DNA of 64,000 nucleotides, from NCBI RefSeq assembly GCF_017562075.2, contig NW_024427588.1, positions 1-64,000 on the forward strand. Reading direction: 5' to 3'. The notes below the pieces were generated by a model. The model did not search any database and was not told where the DNA came from. It worked only from the letters and a program-made list of their open reading frames with translations. Numbering within the stretch: the stretch's first letter is position 1; each line of letters opens with the position of its first letter. The position numbers were made by a program, and so were the translations under genes. Below, piece by piece: positions 53,180 through 64,000 of this stretch. This DNA is from Anopheles merus. Its lineage: Eukaryota; Arthropoda; Insecta; Diptera; Culicidae.

Positions 53180-54245
53180 CACGCAAACAATGAGACCCCA
53201 AATTTTGAGCGATTCAGGCCAAGGGGTATGAGGAAGCTTGAGGAAGCAAGGAGAAACGCGCTGCGATGAGAGTTTGCATTCTGTTTTACACGCGCGCTTC
53301 ACTAACACCAGTACAAATACCGTGCTTTGACGAGCCGTCTGTGAATGTGTGCGTCTTCTTTCAGCGAGCTCAACAACTTGGAGCTGCTCGTCACATCGTG
53401 TTGTCTCGCTTACACTACAGCATCGAACCATCACTCTGTATGCCCCCCCTCCTACGCATACAAAACCACCAGTACAGCGCGACGCTTTGCCGGAGATGGT
53501 TGTGCGCGTTTTGTTCTAAGTCCCGCGCAGTGTTTGTGCGCTGGTGCGCATTTCGTTCAAAGTCTCGTGCGCCGGTGTGTTTTGGTGAACTGTGATGTGA
53601 ACAAACAGTGTGCGCAGACGCACATGCGGTGCGGGCAACGACAGGTAAGGGTCCATTTATTCACAGATATGTGTTTGATGGATGGAGGTCGTACTTAGCA
53701 GTACGACGACATGATGCGTGTTTTTGTCAGGTTCTAAATGTGTTACGAGAGTTTACATTAAGTTTCAATAAAGTATTTAATGTAACCAAAAATGACCGTG
53801 TTTGTGTTTGTTGTTAGAATAAGTGCGTACTCGCGATCGTGGCAATGCATGAAACAAAACGAGAATCGAAAGAAACAAATATCTTTGGATGTGTTGGTAG
53901 CATGACTGGAAAGAACACGAACACATTGACAACTGCAGAGCGCACCGTACATTCCGGGTGGGGAGGGGGAGGGCTCGCGCGAGGTGTTACTCATTCCTCC
54001 AAGAGTAACTGCTAACGGGGGATGGTACTCAAATCACTCAAAAATCACTCATTTTGACAGACGGGACTGTATTTCGCTAGCGTCACTCAAATCACTCAAA
54101 AAATATACTCATTTTGCCGGACGGGTGGTCGCTAGCGTCACTCAAATCACTCAAAAATACACTCATTTTGCCGGACGGGGATGCTCCTCCCTCTCTTCCC
54201 ATTCTCTCACTAACATTGTTTATATGAGTTCTAGGAGATGGGGAA
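53180..54245 (+). repeat. Dispersed ~1-kb repeat, copy 3 (most complete)
   Basis: Head from GCAAACAATGAGACCCCAAA, an intron-like segment 53645-53730 (CAG|GTAAGG ... TTTTTGTCAG, 86 bp) with the GTCGTACT/AGTACGAC hairpin inside, AATAAA at 53767-53772 and a TGTGTTTGTGTTTG stretch after it. It continues through a G-rich GGGTGGGGAGGGGGAGGG (53955), AGAGTAACTGCTAAC and three ACTCAAATCACTC modules (54028, 54083, 54137) to about 54245. It is uninterrupted and so defines the unit. No coding homology recognised. Confidence 0.78.
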
Positions 54246-54267
54246 AGGGGAGGAGATGTCCACAAAA

Positions 54268-54345
54268 ACAATGAGACCCCAAATTTTGAGTGATTCAGGC
54301 CGAGGGGTATGAGGAAGCTTGAGGAAGCAAGGAGAAACGCGCTGC
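54268..54345 (+). repeat. Head-only fragment of the dispersed repeat
   Basis: Again AATGAGACCCCAAATTTTGA through GAAACGCGCTGCGG, placed directly after copy 3, then unrelated sequence. Confidence 0.8.
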
Positions 54346-54999
54346 GGTGAGAGCGCGCTTTGCTTTTTGAGTGCGCTTGGCACTAACACAAAACGAACCC
54401 AGCGTATTGGAACAAGCCGTGTGTGATTGTGTGCGTGCGTCGACGGCTATTTCAGCTGGAGAACTCGTTTTTTATTTGCACCCAATTTTTGCCGGTCAGT
54501 CTGTCTCATTCTTACTACCCCATTTGACTTCATACAAAGTGGCAAAGTTTGACGTTTCGAATGTTGATGTTTTTAATCTCCTTGATTCTGCGTGATAAAG
54601 TGTACAAAAACTTGTTATAGTGAAGTGCATTAATGTGTTTAGTGTTACTTCGACGTGCACAGTTAATTTAAATATGAAAAGTGTTGGAAAACAAAGTGTT
54701 GTAGTGATATTTATGCCTGTTTGTACCTCGGCCAAAGAGGTAAACATCATGTTAACCAAGTCAACAAAAAGGTAAATAACAACAACATGCATCGAGGTAT
54801 ATGCTCTTTTTGCAAATGTAAAAGAATTATGCCATATGCAAATATTATGTTAGATTTGTGAAAAAAGTGTTTTTACTATTATTTACCCGAGTTATTCCAT
54901 TTCCCTCCCCCGCCTATCCACTTGTGTACCGGTAAAATAATAAAAATCGTGGCATATCGTTGTACATATAATGTGTTTTATGTTTATATAGTTTAATAT
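54346..54999. other. No gene recognised
   Basis: Follows the repeat head; AT-rich from 54600. Open frames are short and carry no motif. Confidence 0.4.
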
Positions 55000-55125
55000 G
55001 CGGCTAGCTAATTTCGCTGCCGTGGTTAGCATACCGGACATGCAGATTATGGGGTTGCGGACGCCAAACGAAATCCGGGATGCAGCAATAACCGGGATCG
55101 CACGTGTACATCTTGGCCTGTACGT
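55000..55125 (+). repeat. Possible degenerate tRNA-derived SINE
   Basis: GCCGTGGTTAGCATACCGG looks like a tRNA A-box region, and GGGGTTGCGGACGCC could be a decayed B-box region about 30 bp later. Another B-box-like word (GGGATCGATTCC) is at 55298. Weak. Confidence 0.3.
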
Positions 55126-55557
55126 CGTGGCTTTGTGATGAGCGGGTCGATCCGAACTTACCGGGTCAGAGTCATCCGTAAGTGACCAGTAGTCGTTCGG
55201 GTCGACCCGAAAGGTACAAGTAGGTAAAGTAGGCCCAAGCACCGGGTCGGAAATGCTTATACTTTTACGTACCTACTGATTACTGCAACCATGGTTCGGG
55301 ATCGATTCCGTGAGACTCCGGATCGTATCGTAAAATTAATCGTCAAGTATAGCTGAACCCACGAGAGCAGTAAAGGACAGTTAACACTTTTGTTAAAAAC
55401 CCGGATATGAATGCCCGCCTGGCTGGAGGAATTCAAGCGAGATCACCATACAATGCATGCATAAATTATATTATGACATAACATAAACGATAACATTTTA
55501 TTATGAGCGTGATTATTACAATCTAAATTAATAATTGTATTAATTAATTAATACATA
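55126..55557. other. No gene recognised
   Basis: Contains the 14-bp palindrome TCGGGTCGACCCGA near 55197 and AT-rich sequence; no coding or TE motif. Confidence 0.4.
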
Positions 55558-55559
55558 AG

Positions 55560-55768
55560 CCTGTCTCGTGGTACAGTCGTCAACTCGTACGACTTAACAA
55601 CATGCTCGTCATGGGTTCAAGCCCCAAATAGACCGTGCCGCCATACGTAACACTGACTATCCTGCTATGGGGGGTTATCCAAAAGTCACTGAAAGCCAAC
55701 ACGACAAGTGGTACAGCCAGGCATTGATCGACACCGGTTGTTGAGTCAAAAGAAAAAATAAATAAAAT
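55560..55768 (+). repeat. SINE200-like tRNA-derived SINE
   Basis: Contains TGGTACAGTCGTCAACTCGT (A-box region), CATGGGTTCAAGCCCC (B box), CCGCCATACGTAACACTGAC and an A-rich tail (AAAAAATAAATAAAA). The wording matches the abundant Anopheles SINE200 family as I remember it. Pol III promoter boxes are intact in outline. Confidence 0.8.
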
Positions 55769-56532
55769 AGTTCGATCTGGACCAGTCATATGGTTAACTT
55801 TTAATAAATAATTTGAAATTTAACAAACCCTGTTTTCCATACAAACGCATGCTTTTAAATTGAACTGTCAACCAAGTATCAAGTGTTCAATTAAAAAGCA
55901 TGCCAACGAATAAGCGTTGAACTACAGTCAGAATTCAATAGTTTGTATCAGAATACCGGTTTTTTTTTTAATTTCACAAAAATCTCATGGCCTGCCGAGA
56001 AAAATTTCTTTTTTTTGTATGGAAAAACGTGCCGACTAAAAAGCACATACTCAATAGTTGGCATGGAATCGAAGTTCAACCAATGAGTTCAGATTGTTCT
56101 GTTAATTTGTTCTTTTGATCAAATAGCCATTGCCCAAGAGAAATGTAATAATAATTTTCTTTACCTGTGTATCTGCATAATGGTGTTGCTAAAAATCAAA
56201 GTATTACCCTGGTTTATACAAGGATTCAATGGGTAAATATCTAAACATTACACCTGCTAGTGTTTATCCTGTTACATAAGTACCTTAAAATAAAGGTACT
56301 AAATAGTCCGTTACATAAGAAAATAGTAAATCCTACCTCTTTTCTGTCTTATAAAAACCCGCGCAATTTTTGTTTCTGTCAATACGATTCGGGCAGTCGT
56401 TTCACTCGGTGTTGTTATGCGTGCTCTGTACAGTTATAAATTTTGTGCAATACTGTTATAATACAAGTGCAGAATAATACAAGTGTATATTTTAAATATT
56501 CAACGTGCCGTGAATTTCACTCAATCACGACA
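55769..56532. other. No gene recognised; leader of the downstream gene at its right end
   Basis: AT-rich. A TATAAAA-like word at 56349 (TTATAAAAACC) lies about 180 bp before the ATG at 56533 and could be the promoter of the DUF4218-type gene. Confidence 0.35.
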
Positions 56533-58878
56533 ATGTCGGCCAAAGACAAGCGCAAGTCAGGATCCACGTATAGATCCATAGAAGCCAATAATAAAAAGCT
56601 TGATGCTGAATTGTTTGGAGAGAGTAGTGAAGCTGGGCCAAGTAATATTCAGACAGCTACGTCAAATGTAGAGTTCAGTGAACACCCGCATTGTGGTAAG
56701 TGCAAAATTAAAAATTTTAATTAGTGACCAATGCAAATTAAACACATTTATAATACTTTTTTTTTATTTATTCATTGCAGAGAACCATCCTTGTCCATTT
56801 GATGAATACATCTTGCAAGAAGAATACGTCAGTGATTGGGTTACTATCGATGCATTCGACGATATGAAAGTATATGAAGAGGTCAACGAAGATTACGATG
56901 AAGCTGAGGAAACTATACACAGTACACAAGAGTCTCAACACGAGGAGGAACCATTTGATGAGCTTATTCGAAATTGGGCATTAAAAACATACCAAACACA
57001 TCAAGCGCTAAATGGACTATTAGAAATTTTACGTAAAAAAACGGACTACCAACTGCCGAAAGATGCTCGCACGTTGCTTAAGACAAGGCAATGTGGAAAA
57101 GAATCGTACCCCCTATAGCAGGGGGAGAATTTTGTTTCCCTGGGGTACGATCGGTTCTCAAGGATCACTTTCGGTAAGAAAGCAATAGTCTTAAATACGA
57201 TGGTAAATTTTTACTAATATTATATGTTTTATTTTCTGTATTTTGTATCTTTACAGCGATGTACCACCAAGAGTCAGCAAATTTTCGTTGAACTTTTCGA
57301 TTGATGGACTTCCACTGCACAAGAGCACACGAAAACAGTTTTGGCCCATATTAATGAGCATTCAAGAAATGCCGGAAGTTCCAGTATTGATGGTTGGCAA
57401 CTTTTTTGGTGAATCGAAACCAAAGAGTGTTGAGGAATATCTGCGTCCGCTAGTCGACGAGCTAAATGGGTTGATGGATAATGGCATTGTAATAGCCAAT
57501 AAGCCAATCGAAATACACGTTAGAGCTTTCATCGCGGACTCACCAGCACGAGCATTCATAAAAGGTAAATTATAAAAATCTTCTTAAATTTAATGATACA
57601 TTTGCTTTCTCTTCTATTGAAAAAACGTAGGCTTTTGAAACTTATTTACTTATGAGGTGTATTAATACATATTTTTAAATATTCCTACAGGTTCAGTTTA
57701 CTTCAACCACACACATGGTTGCCAAAAATGTACGGTGCAAGGAAAATATCACAGCGCACACCGAGTTACATGTTTCCCGGGAATGGATCATCCAGCAAGA
57801 ACGCATGAAGATTTCGTCCAATCAAATTACGGAGCACATCATCGGGAAAAAAACGCCTCTCATGGATCTTAAGAACTTTGACATCATAAAGCAGATTATT
57901 ATAGCAGATCGTTTGCACCTCTTTGACTACGGCGTAACAAGAACAATGCTGAAAGGATGGAAATCAGGCAAATTAGGAGGGGGTGCCAAGTGGTCTGAAG
58001 ACACAATAAGCAAGATTGATGCTTTGCTGAAGGAGGTGGAACTTCCTTTAGAGTTTCATCGCAAACTCCGTTCTGTTGAAGACATTGGATTGTGGAAAGC
58101 TAGTGAGTTCCAAATGTTTCTACATTACGCGAGTTTTATCGTTTTGAAGGATGTATTAACAGATGTACAGTATGACCATTTTATGAAATATTACTGTGCG
58201 GTAACATTGTTATCATCCGAAGTGTATAAGAATGATTGGCTTGAGGCGAAATGCTTGCTAAAAGAGTTCGTTTTAGACTATGGTGTTATCTACGGGGAAC
58301 ATTGCATCACCAGCAATATACATAGTTTGTTGCATGTGTATGATGATGTAGACAAATTCGGCCCGCTTTACACCGTTTCAACTTATCCCTTTGAAAGTAA
58401 GCTCCAGCATGTTAAGAGCTGTCTTCGAAACGGTCATAAGGTTTTGGTGCAGGCTGCAAATAGGATATCGGAGAAAAAACCAAGAACTGCGTCATCAAAT
58501 AGAACAAATCTCTCTTTTCCATTTTTGAAAACCAAAACTAATGGAGTAGCATTGCACATAAATCCACAATTAACTCTTTCTCCTGGTTTTCAGTCCAATT
58601 GGTTTTTGACTCATGATAACTACATAGTTAAATATTGTAGCGCAGAACAAAAAGATTCAACTATAATAATTAATGGAAGAGCATTCAATTATGTAACGGA
58701 AACCCGCTCGTACTATATTTCACCTTTTATGAAGGATATATATGAAGAAGATTCATGTAACCTTCGTACCGATGAAATGGTATTTTTACCCAGGGATATA
58801 AAGTGTAAATTAGTAGCTATTAAAACAGGTAATAGCAGTTTAGTGTTTGTTCCATTTCTTAGAACATTAACTAATTAG
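56533..58878 (+). pseudogene. DUF4218/EnSpm-type transposase-like gene, four exons, two frame breaks
   Basis: Exons by GT-AG junctions: 56533-56695, 56781-57172, 57257-57564 and 57691-58878. The first exons encode an acidic N-terminus (MSAKDKRKSG; DEAEETIHSTQ). Exon 4 has HTHGCQKC, DRLHLFDYGVTRTMLKGW and HSLLHVYDDVDKFGPLYTVS, then FESKLQHVKS and RNGHKVLVQ. These resemble EnSpm/CACTA-type transposase proteins with the DUF4218 region. The frame breaks near 57087 (exon 2) and at an A run 57847-57853 (exon 4; seven A, six would keep the frame). Clean splice sites and long open stretches suggest recent decay or sequence error. No terminal inverted repeats were found around it, so a domesticated gene is also possible. 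Confidence 0.65.
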
Positions 58879-59571
58879 AGGTAAAATGTAATTTAAACTA
58901 TTTTTTAGAAATAAAATCGAGCATATGTATTTGATTGGAAGTTAAAGTTCGTGTTTTATTTTCGGCCTTTTTTATTCACATGTTAATACTATGTACGGTA
59001 AAAGATTTTTTAAGGCCCCCCCTATGACAATCGAAGCAGCCCTGACAAGAAAAACGAGATAGTGTGCGGTTGATCGGTCATGCAATCTGTCAAATTTTCA
59101 AAAAATACAGTTTGTTTACATTTTGAACCGAACGATAGCTCTCACGATGTACAACGGCGAATGATTAAAAAAAGGCTACTTCGGTGATGAAAATGTTGTG
59201 TGTAATGTGTACAATAAACAGCCTAAAAATTATAAATGGTGGTAGAATCGACTTCGCACGCCTGAAAGCCGTTTAGGGTAAGTAAAGCATAGCTAATGTT
59301 TGTAATATTAAATCAATTAAAGCGGTATTTTCTATGCAGCTGTTGTGCAACCGTGTTGAGCCGGCGATAGTTAGAAAGAGGGAAGAAAGAATGCCCGCAA
59401 TCAAACTAAACGATGTTTGATCATGGAAAACAAGGTAAGTTGATAATGAACGTAATCCGCACGGTATCAAAAACTCCTCGCGTTTATTTTTTTAACCACT
59501 GGTTTTTTTCTATAGTTAAAAAGCATACAAAGCTCGCTCGCCGTTGGACGCTTGGACAATTACTTTTACAA
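58879..59571. other. No gene recognised
   Basis: AT-rich; AATAAA at 58910 could serve the upstream gene. Nothing else supported. Confidence 0.4.
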
Positions 59572-59945
59572 TCATTCGGTGATCAGTTTGCGAAACGTCT
59601 TGCCGCACGCCTGGTACAGGCCCTTCTTGTCCGCGTCGGTATCGATCGTGGACTGATCGTTCGGCAGCGTCAGCATCATCACCTTCATCTGCGGGTAGTT
59701 GTGGTACGGCACAGTTCCGGTCGCCATCTCGATCGCGGTAATGCCGAACGACTAGAAGCCGTATCCGTGGTCCCGCTCCATCTCCTCCGGCGCCATCCAG
59801 CACGACGTGCCGATAAACGTGTGGTACACCTTCTGCCGCGACATGTCTCCATCGGTGGCGAGCCACGCGCTCATCCGCTATATTTAAGGAGCCGTCGTCG
59901 CCGGGCAGTATGATGGCCACCTTGATGTCCACGTAATGAGCAATG
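59572..59945 (-). pseudogene. SPAK/OSR1 (frayed)-like kinase fragment, degraded
   Basis: The minus strand reads DIKVAIILPGDDGS (catalytic-loop region, 59935), then after a frame change WLATDGDMSRQKVYHTFIG, WMAPEEMERDHGYGF (activation segment), a stop at 59754-59752, SFGITAIEMATGTVPYH and KTFRKLITE to a stop at 59572. This order and wording fit the STE20-type kinases SPAK/OSR1, called frayed in flies, which phosphorylate ion cotransporters. The HRD Arg and DFG are not preserved, and four codons before SFG are missing. Only the C-terminal half of the kinase domain is present. It is a dead gene copy with no introns visible. Confidence 0.75.
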
Positions 59946-60850
59946 CGAAATGTGCACTCAATTGGCAAGCGCACAGCAAGATCCAGCAAACGTTACCGAC
60001 AGTCTTTGTCGCCGTGAAAATGCTTCTAATGCACGGGTGAGTTGCATTATAACTACAAGCATACGTTTTTTTCCTTTCTTTAGTTTCAGCTAATGCCAGA
60101 CGAACGATCGAATGACTGTTGCTTCGGAAGGGAGGTCGTATTACAGATACCGACTTGGACATGATCCAGTCGGTCGGTTGCAGTTGCTCCATGGTGCTTC
60201 GGATAAGGCAACAACGGAGAAGCGCTCCGGACGCTCCGGAGAAGCAGATCGAGATCGGCGAAGCGGTGTAGTGTTGTGATATAGTGATTGTGTGTACATT
60301 TAAGGTGTAAAGGGTGATTAATGCTAGTAACGTTGTGTAATGTTATGCAGAACAAAATGCAGCATAAATGGCGATGAGCCAGCATTGTTCAAAGGTGCCG
60401 GATGTTATACGTTAGAGCCGTTCTTTGTAGTGTGATGTGTTAACCACCTTGCTGCCAGTTATTAGGATTAGGATTAAACCAGTATTAGGATTAGGATATA
60501 ATTAGGATTTAAACCAGTGCCGTTGAATAAAATGGTGTACAACAGGTTAGAAAACATTCGGTGTATTTTGTTTTGTTTTTTTAAAGCTCTTTCGATTACC
60601 TATTACGGAAGCAAATATGTTTCACTAATGTGCAAAAGGTAAGGAATTAGTGATCGCGTTGGTAGGTAATTGCTCGTTTACGGTGTTTCTCCATTTGTAT
60701 TTATTGTTTCTCGCCCGCTGTGTTTGCTTCCCCATTTCTCATAATGGTGCGTACGTTTCATTAACAATGTGCATGTGGTGATGTTACATGATAAGTAAAT
60801 GTTGAGCGTGTTGGCGGGTTAAAAAAAAATATTTTACTTGTCCTGCTCCG
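59946..60850. other. No gene supported
   Basis: A GTGAGT...TTTCAG pair at 60029-60088 looks like an intron, but no matching coding exon is recognised. ATTAGG hexamers repeat at 60458-60510. Confidence 0.35.
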
Positions 60851-60893
60851 TTGGTTGTCTGGTTGTCTGGCTGGCTGGCTGGCTGGCTGGTTG
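60849..60893. repeat. (CTGG)n short tandem repeat
   Basis: GGCTGGCTGGCTGGCTGG with flanking GGTTG/TCTGG variants. Confidence 0.85.
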
Positions 60894-61769
60894 GATGGCA
60901 GAATGGCTCACTGGCTGGTTAGTGCAGACTATGATCGGATGCGCATTTCCCTACGCCGCAGTGCCGGGTGCATCATACGTCGGTGTTGGGTTGCTGTTAC
61001 TGGGCCGAGCGGATGCGCGTGCACACGTGGGAATAAACGACACGCAACCGTGGTGATATCACAGAAACTATATATTTTGTTCTATTTCATCATAAAAAAT
61101 TCTTGCCATTAATTTCTCTTTTTAGGTATTTTATATTGCATCGGTACGATTATCGTGTTCAAAGGCTTTTTCGAGAAATGCCAATACATAAATCGGTTAG
61201 TTCGTTTATATCGGTTTCTCAAACCCCTGCAAGCAATGGTCAATCATTTCAGTCTTAAACTTTTGACGAACGTAAGTATAAAAAAACACCTTAATGGATT
61301 GATATGTTCAATTCCTACTCATGGCCTACTCATTTTCATTTGGTTGTAAAAATACTGCCTATACATTGTTTCATTTTGGTTTTCTCCCTCTCCATCTATC
61401 TCTTGATAGGAATGCCTGGTCGCTAGCTGCAGCTTCCCATCGATGTAGGCACACGATCTTCGAGATTTTACTTCACCTGATCTAGCCATCGCACTCGCTG
61501 TGCTTCCTCGCTTCTAGTACCGAACTGAGAGCCGCTCGAACACCTAGCTGCTGGGGCACGAGGCTGCCTTCTTCACAACATGCTCCAGCCATCGCAAACA
61601 GCCATGTCCGGTGCGCCATATGGCTTCAGTAAGCTCGTGGATAATCATTCGCATCCACACCCCATGCTCGAATTCACCGCCAAAGATGATCCGGAGGATG
61701 CGTCGGTCATCGTGTTTCGCCGCTGTCCTTTGCATGCTGTAAAAAAACATACCTATTCATCGTCGGCCA
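60894..61769. other. No gene recognised
   Basis: Mixed composition; possibly decayed upstream part of the Aurora-like copy after about 61560, but I cannot align it to a kinase N-lobe. Confidence 0.35.
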
Positions 61770-62195
61770 ATGGTGCAGCACGAGCGCAACGTGATACATC
61801 GTGACATCATCCGGAAAACTTGCAGCTGGGGCACGGTGGTGATCTGAAGATAGCTGATTTCGGTTGGTCCGTGTACGAGCCGACCTTGTTCCGGTACGAC
61901 GCTGTGCGTTTCGCTCGACTATTTATCGCCCTAGATGGTACATGGTCAGCCGCACACAAAAACTGTCGATCTCTGGAATTTGGGCGTACTGGCGTAAGGC
62001 CCCGTGTTTGGCGACCACGTATGAAGAATCGTACCGTAAAATTGTGAAGCTGCAGTTTAAGATGCCGCCAGATGTAACGAAGCCGGCGGCCCATCTGATC
62101 TCGCGACTGTTCGTTAAGGATCTGGCCAGCCGTATGCCGCTGAAACATGTTGCGTCCATCCCTGGATTCTGCTGCACGTGCACAAAAAGTAAATA
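61770..62195 (+). pseudogene. Aurora-like kinase fragment, degraded
   Basis: NVIHRD (61788-61805) then, after a shift, ENLQLGHGGDLKIADFGWSV (about 61816-61870). DFGWSV is the Aurora signature around the activation segment. Decayed LDYLSP- and VDLWNLGVLA-like parts follow in other frames (61920-61995), then IVKLQFKMPPDVT and HLISRLFVKDLASRMPLKHV to about 62165. Aurora kinases act at centrosomes and kinetochores in mitosis. Several shifts make this copy non-coding. The N-lobe is absent. Confidence 0.75.
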
Positions 62196-62831
62196 GGAAT
62201 TGCTGCTACCATGTACCATTTATAGTTATGTTCTCACTAAGTATGTTTATAAGATATCTGTACCTTTTAGTTTTTTAAACCCTATCTCTTATAAGAAGTA
62301 GTGGTATTTGAATTGAATATGAACAAGGTAAGTGTAATGATAAGTAATGATAATTGTTATTTGTGTATTCACTCAAATGTTATTATACTTTCTTCATGTT
62401 CAACATCTGTTATTATTTCAATTATTAACAATAAAATATGGCAAAATATTTTTTAAGCTATAGATCGTCTTTGTATTGAATGAGTGCAATTGATGGGTTT
62501 TGCATTATGATGATCAATACCGTGACCAGCCTCTCGGGGTGCCTTTGGTGCCTCAGTTCTGTATAAAGGAGAGCGTAGAAGGGTATGGCTATATTCTTTT
62601 CGGCGCTGCCATGCACCTTTCGGTGCAACGATAAGATAGAGTTAATGTTTTTTTTGCACCACTGAAGCACACACCAACCAGTGATTGGCTATCCGGTTAG
62701 GTGATACGAATAAGTCTTGTAAGCATTTATACATAACGTCAGCATGACCACGTTTGTCGGCTGTAGCGGAAATAAAGCATAACAATTATTTATTTGTTAC
62801 GATATAAATAGGAAGAAAGTGCAACGCTGTG
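62196..62831. other. No gene recognised
   Basis: AT-rich sequence with no motif that I can support. Confidence 0.4.
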
Positions 62832-63012
62832 CGGTCCCGTGATACAGTCATCTATTTGTACGACCTAATAACATGCCTGTCATGGGTTCAAAACTCATAC
62901 GGTCCGTCCCCCCGTAGCAAGGATCAACTATCCGGCTGCGTGGTACCAAATCAGTTTCGAAAGCCTGTACAGGTCGACATGTTCGCGTCGTTAAGCCAAA
63001 AAGAAAGAAAGT
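62832..63012 (+). repeat. SINE200-like SINE, diverged
   Basis: Shares GATACAGTCATCTATTTGTA, CATGGGTTCAAAACTC (B box), ACTATCC and a tail with AAGCCAAAAAGAAAGAAAG with the SINE at 55560, with many substitutions. Confidence 0.7.
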
Positions 63013-63257
63013 GCTGCGTTGTCGTGATGGATACGGTAAAAGTGCTTCCGTCTTAACAGAAGCTGTTCTATCATCTACCAAAATTGTTGTGTGAGAAATG
63101 GAACTAGCTTGCAAAAAGGTTTGGTCAGTTTGATTCATGAAAAAAAAATCAAAAATTGTTAGATGTTTTTACTTCTCTTTTTCCGTTTTGGACATAACTG
63201 TTCTCACTAATAGTATGCCTGTACCACTAATTGATTTATCAATGTAATTAAGCTATT

Positions 63258-63344
63258 GATTACCCACATCAGGATAGTCAGTCCTATGTATGAGGGGGGC
63301 GGTCCATACGGGACTTGAGCCCATGACGAGCATGTTGTTTGGAA
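63258..63344 (-). repeat. SINE200-like fragment
   Basis: The minus strand reads CAACATGCTCGTCATGGGCT, then a B-box-like TCAAGTCCCG, TATGGACCG and GACTGACTATCCTG, the middle of the same SINE. Both ends are missing. Confidence 0.65.
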
Positions 63345-64000
63345 AACTAGGTGTGCCACTCAGCGATAGCAGTCGACGGCTTCCGTATGATGTGTGCGTG
63401 GAAGGATGTGCGTGAGTTACAGGTCGCTCACCAGACGATTGAGAGAGAGATAGTGCAAAATAGAGGGAGATCTAACCTACAGCGCACATGCAGTGAGTAT
63501 TCAAATAGGACTAACGGGCCCGTGCTATTCATTTATAATTAGGGAATAAAGGATTTTATATGTTTGTGTCAATGCATAGTATTAGTTTTCATCATTGTAG
63601 TAACGTCCATGCATCCGACATCAAAGAAGCCAAAGCAATCAGAAACCGATTGAAGATTTTAAAGCTCGCAGGCCACAGCGGGCATTAAGCACTGTTGTGG
63701 AAGGTCCGTGTTTTACGAACAAGAACCCAACTGAATAGGAAAGGACTGTTCGAAGGGGAGTGGTTAGTACCAACATGCGATCGTCCTGATGATAGTTTTA
63801 AGAGTGTGTTCCTTTAGTCAAATAATTATTGTTTAAAATACGGTCGAGTAAAATACGTATGTTTGTCAATGATAATAAAAGGTCAAGGCTAAGTATGTAG
63901 AGAGAAAAAATAAATAAATAAAAATAAAACATAGTCCCCCGATCCTGTTAGTATACGATCGTCAACAATTGACGTCGCATTCCAGCTAGCACCACGAGGA
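63345..64000. other. No gene recognised
   Basis: AT-rich; an A-rich AAATAAATAAATAAAA tract at 63907-63928 could be the tail of a retroposed element. Confidence 0.4.

Noticed and set aside
55562..55660. A functional tRNA gene
   Set aside because: A and B boxes are present but no cloverleaf with proper acceptor stem is seen; it fits a SINE head.
60458..60510. ATTAGG hexamers as a telomere-like repeat
   Set aside because: Only a few imperfect units mixed with AAACCAG; dipteran telomeres do not use TTAGG.

Overview
The window reads as repeat-dense, probably heterochromatic insect DNA. Several things point to Anopheles: tRNA-derived SINEs that look like the mosquito SINE200 family (55.56 and 62.83 kb, fragment at 63.3 kb), spliced genes with short GT-AG introns, and a full spectrum of insect transposon superfamilies. 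I see no host protein gene that looks intact. Nearly all recognisable coding sequence belongs to mobile elements; the exceptions are two decayed kinase copies (SPAK/OSR1-like at 59.6-59.9 kb, Aurora-like at 61.8-62.2 kb).

Layout. 1-5.7 kb: a Tc1-like transposon (minus strand, running off the left edge) split by a Ty3/gypsy element (883-5327, minus) with 136-bp LTRs and a GTGTA target duplication. 5.7-8.7 kb: a PIF/Harbinger transposon with an apparently intact four-exon transposase and a divergently oriented Myb/SANT-type partner gene. 8.9-9.8 kb: an internally deleted mariner. 9.8-10.5 kb: an RTE-like fragment. 10.7-16.9 kb: a degraded non-LTR element (minus) split by a copia element (11718-16679, TSD TATAC), itself holding a 276-bp hAT-type MITE with an 8-bp TSD. 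17.0-26.7 kb: an old plus-strand Ty3/gypsy element split by a young minus-strand CsRn1-like element (20336-25068) whose LTRs I read as identical, with open gag and pol joined by a likely -1 frameshift site. 26.7-28.0 kb: another truncated non-LTR element. 28.2-28.7 kb: a minisatellite.

29-34 kb and 53-54 kb hold an unrecognised dispersed repeat of about 1 kb. It carries a conserved 86-bp intron-like segment, a small hairpin, a poly(A) signal and a tail of ACTCAAATCACTC modules; two copies are arranged tail to tail around 31.62 kb. 35.07-44.18 kb holds a BEL/Pao-type element in an LTR-body-LTR-body-LTR array with one 5-bp TSD (ACAAC) at the outer ends only. Each 4.3-kb body has a 77-bp minisatellite leader and a single open gag-protease ORF (778 codons) but no reverse transcriptase, RNase H or integrase. 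45.25-50.62 kb: a nearly full-length RTE-like retrotransposon with a 13-bp TSD, split by a 2174-bp Tc1-like transposon (TA duplication) with long GT/CA microsatellites inside both ends. 50.7-51.8 kb: a 34-bp-TIR MITE and a hAT transposase remnant. 56.5-58.9 kb: a four-exon gene for a DUF4218/EnSpm-type transposase-like protein with two frame breaks. The right end carries kinase pseudogenes and SINEs.

How the parts relate. The window is a record of nested insertion. Several insertions can be mentally removed at exact target duplications, after which the interrupted reading frame is continuous. The parts most likely still active or recently active are the CsRn1-like element, the tandem BEL derivative (mobilised only in trans, if at all) and the Harbinger transposon. 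All family assignments are from reading motifs; no database search was possible.
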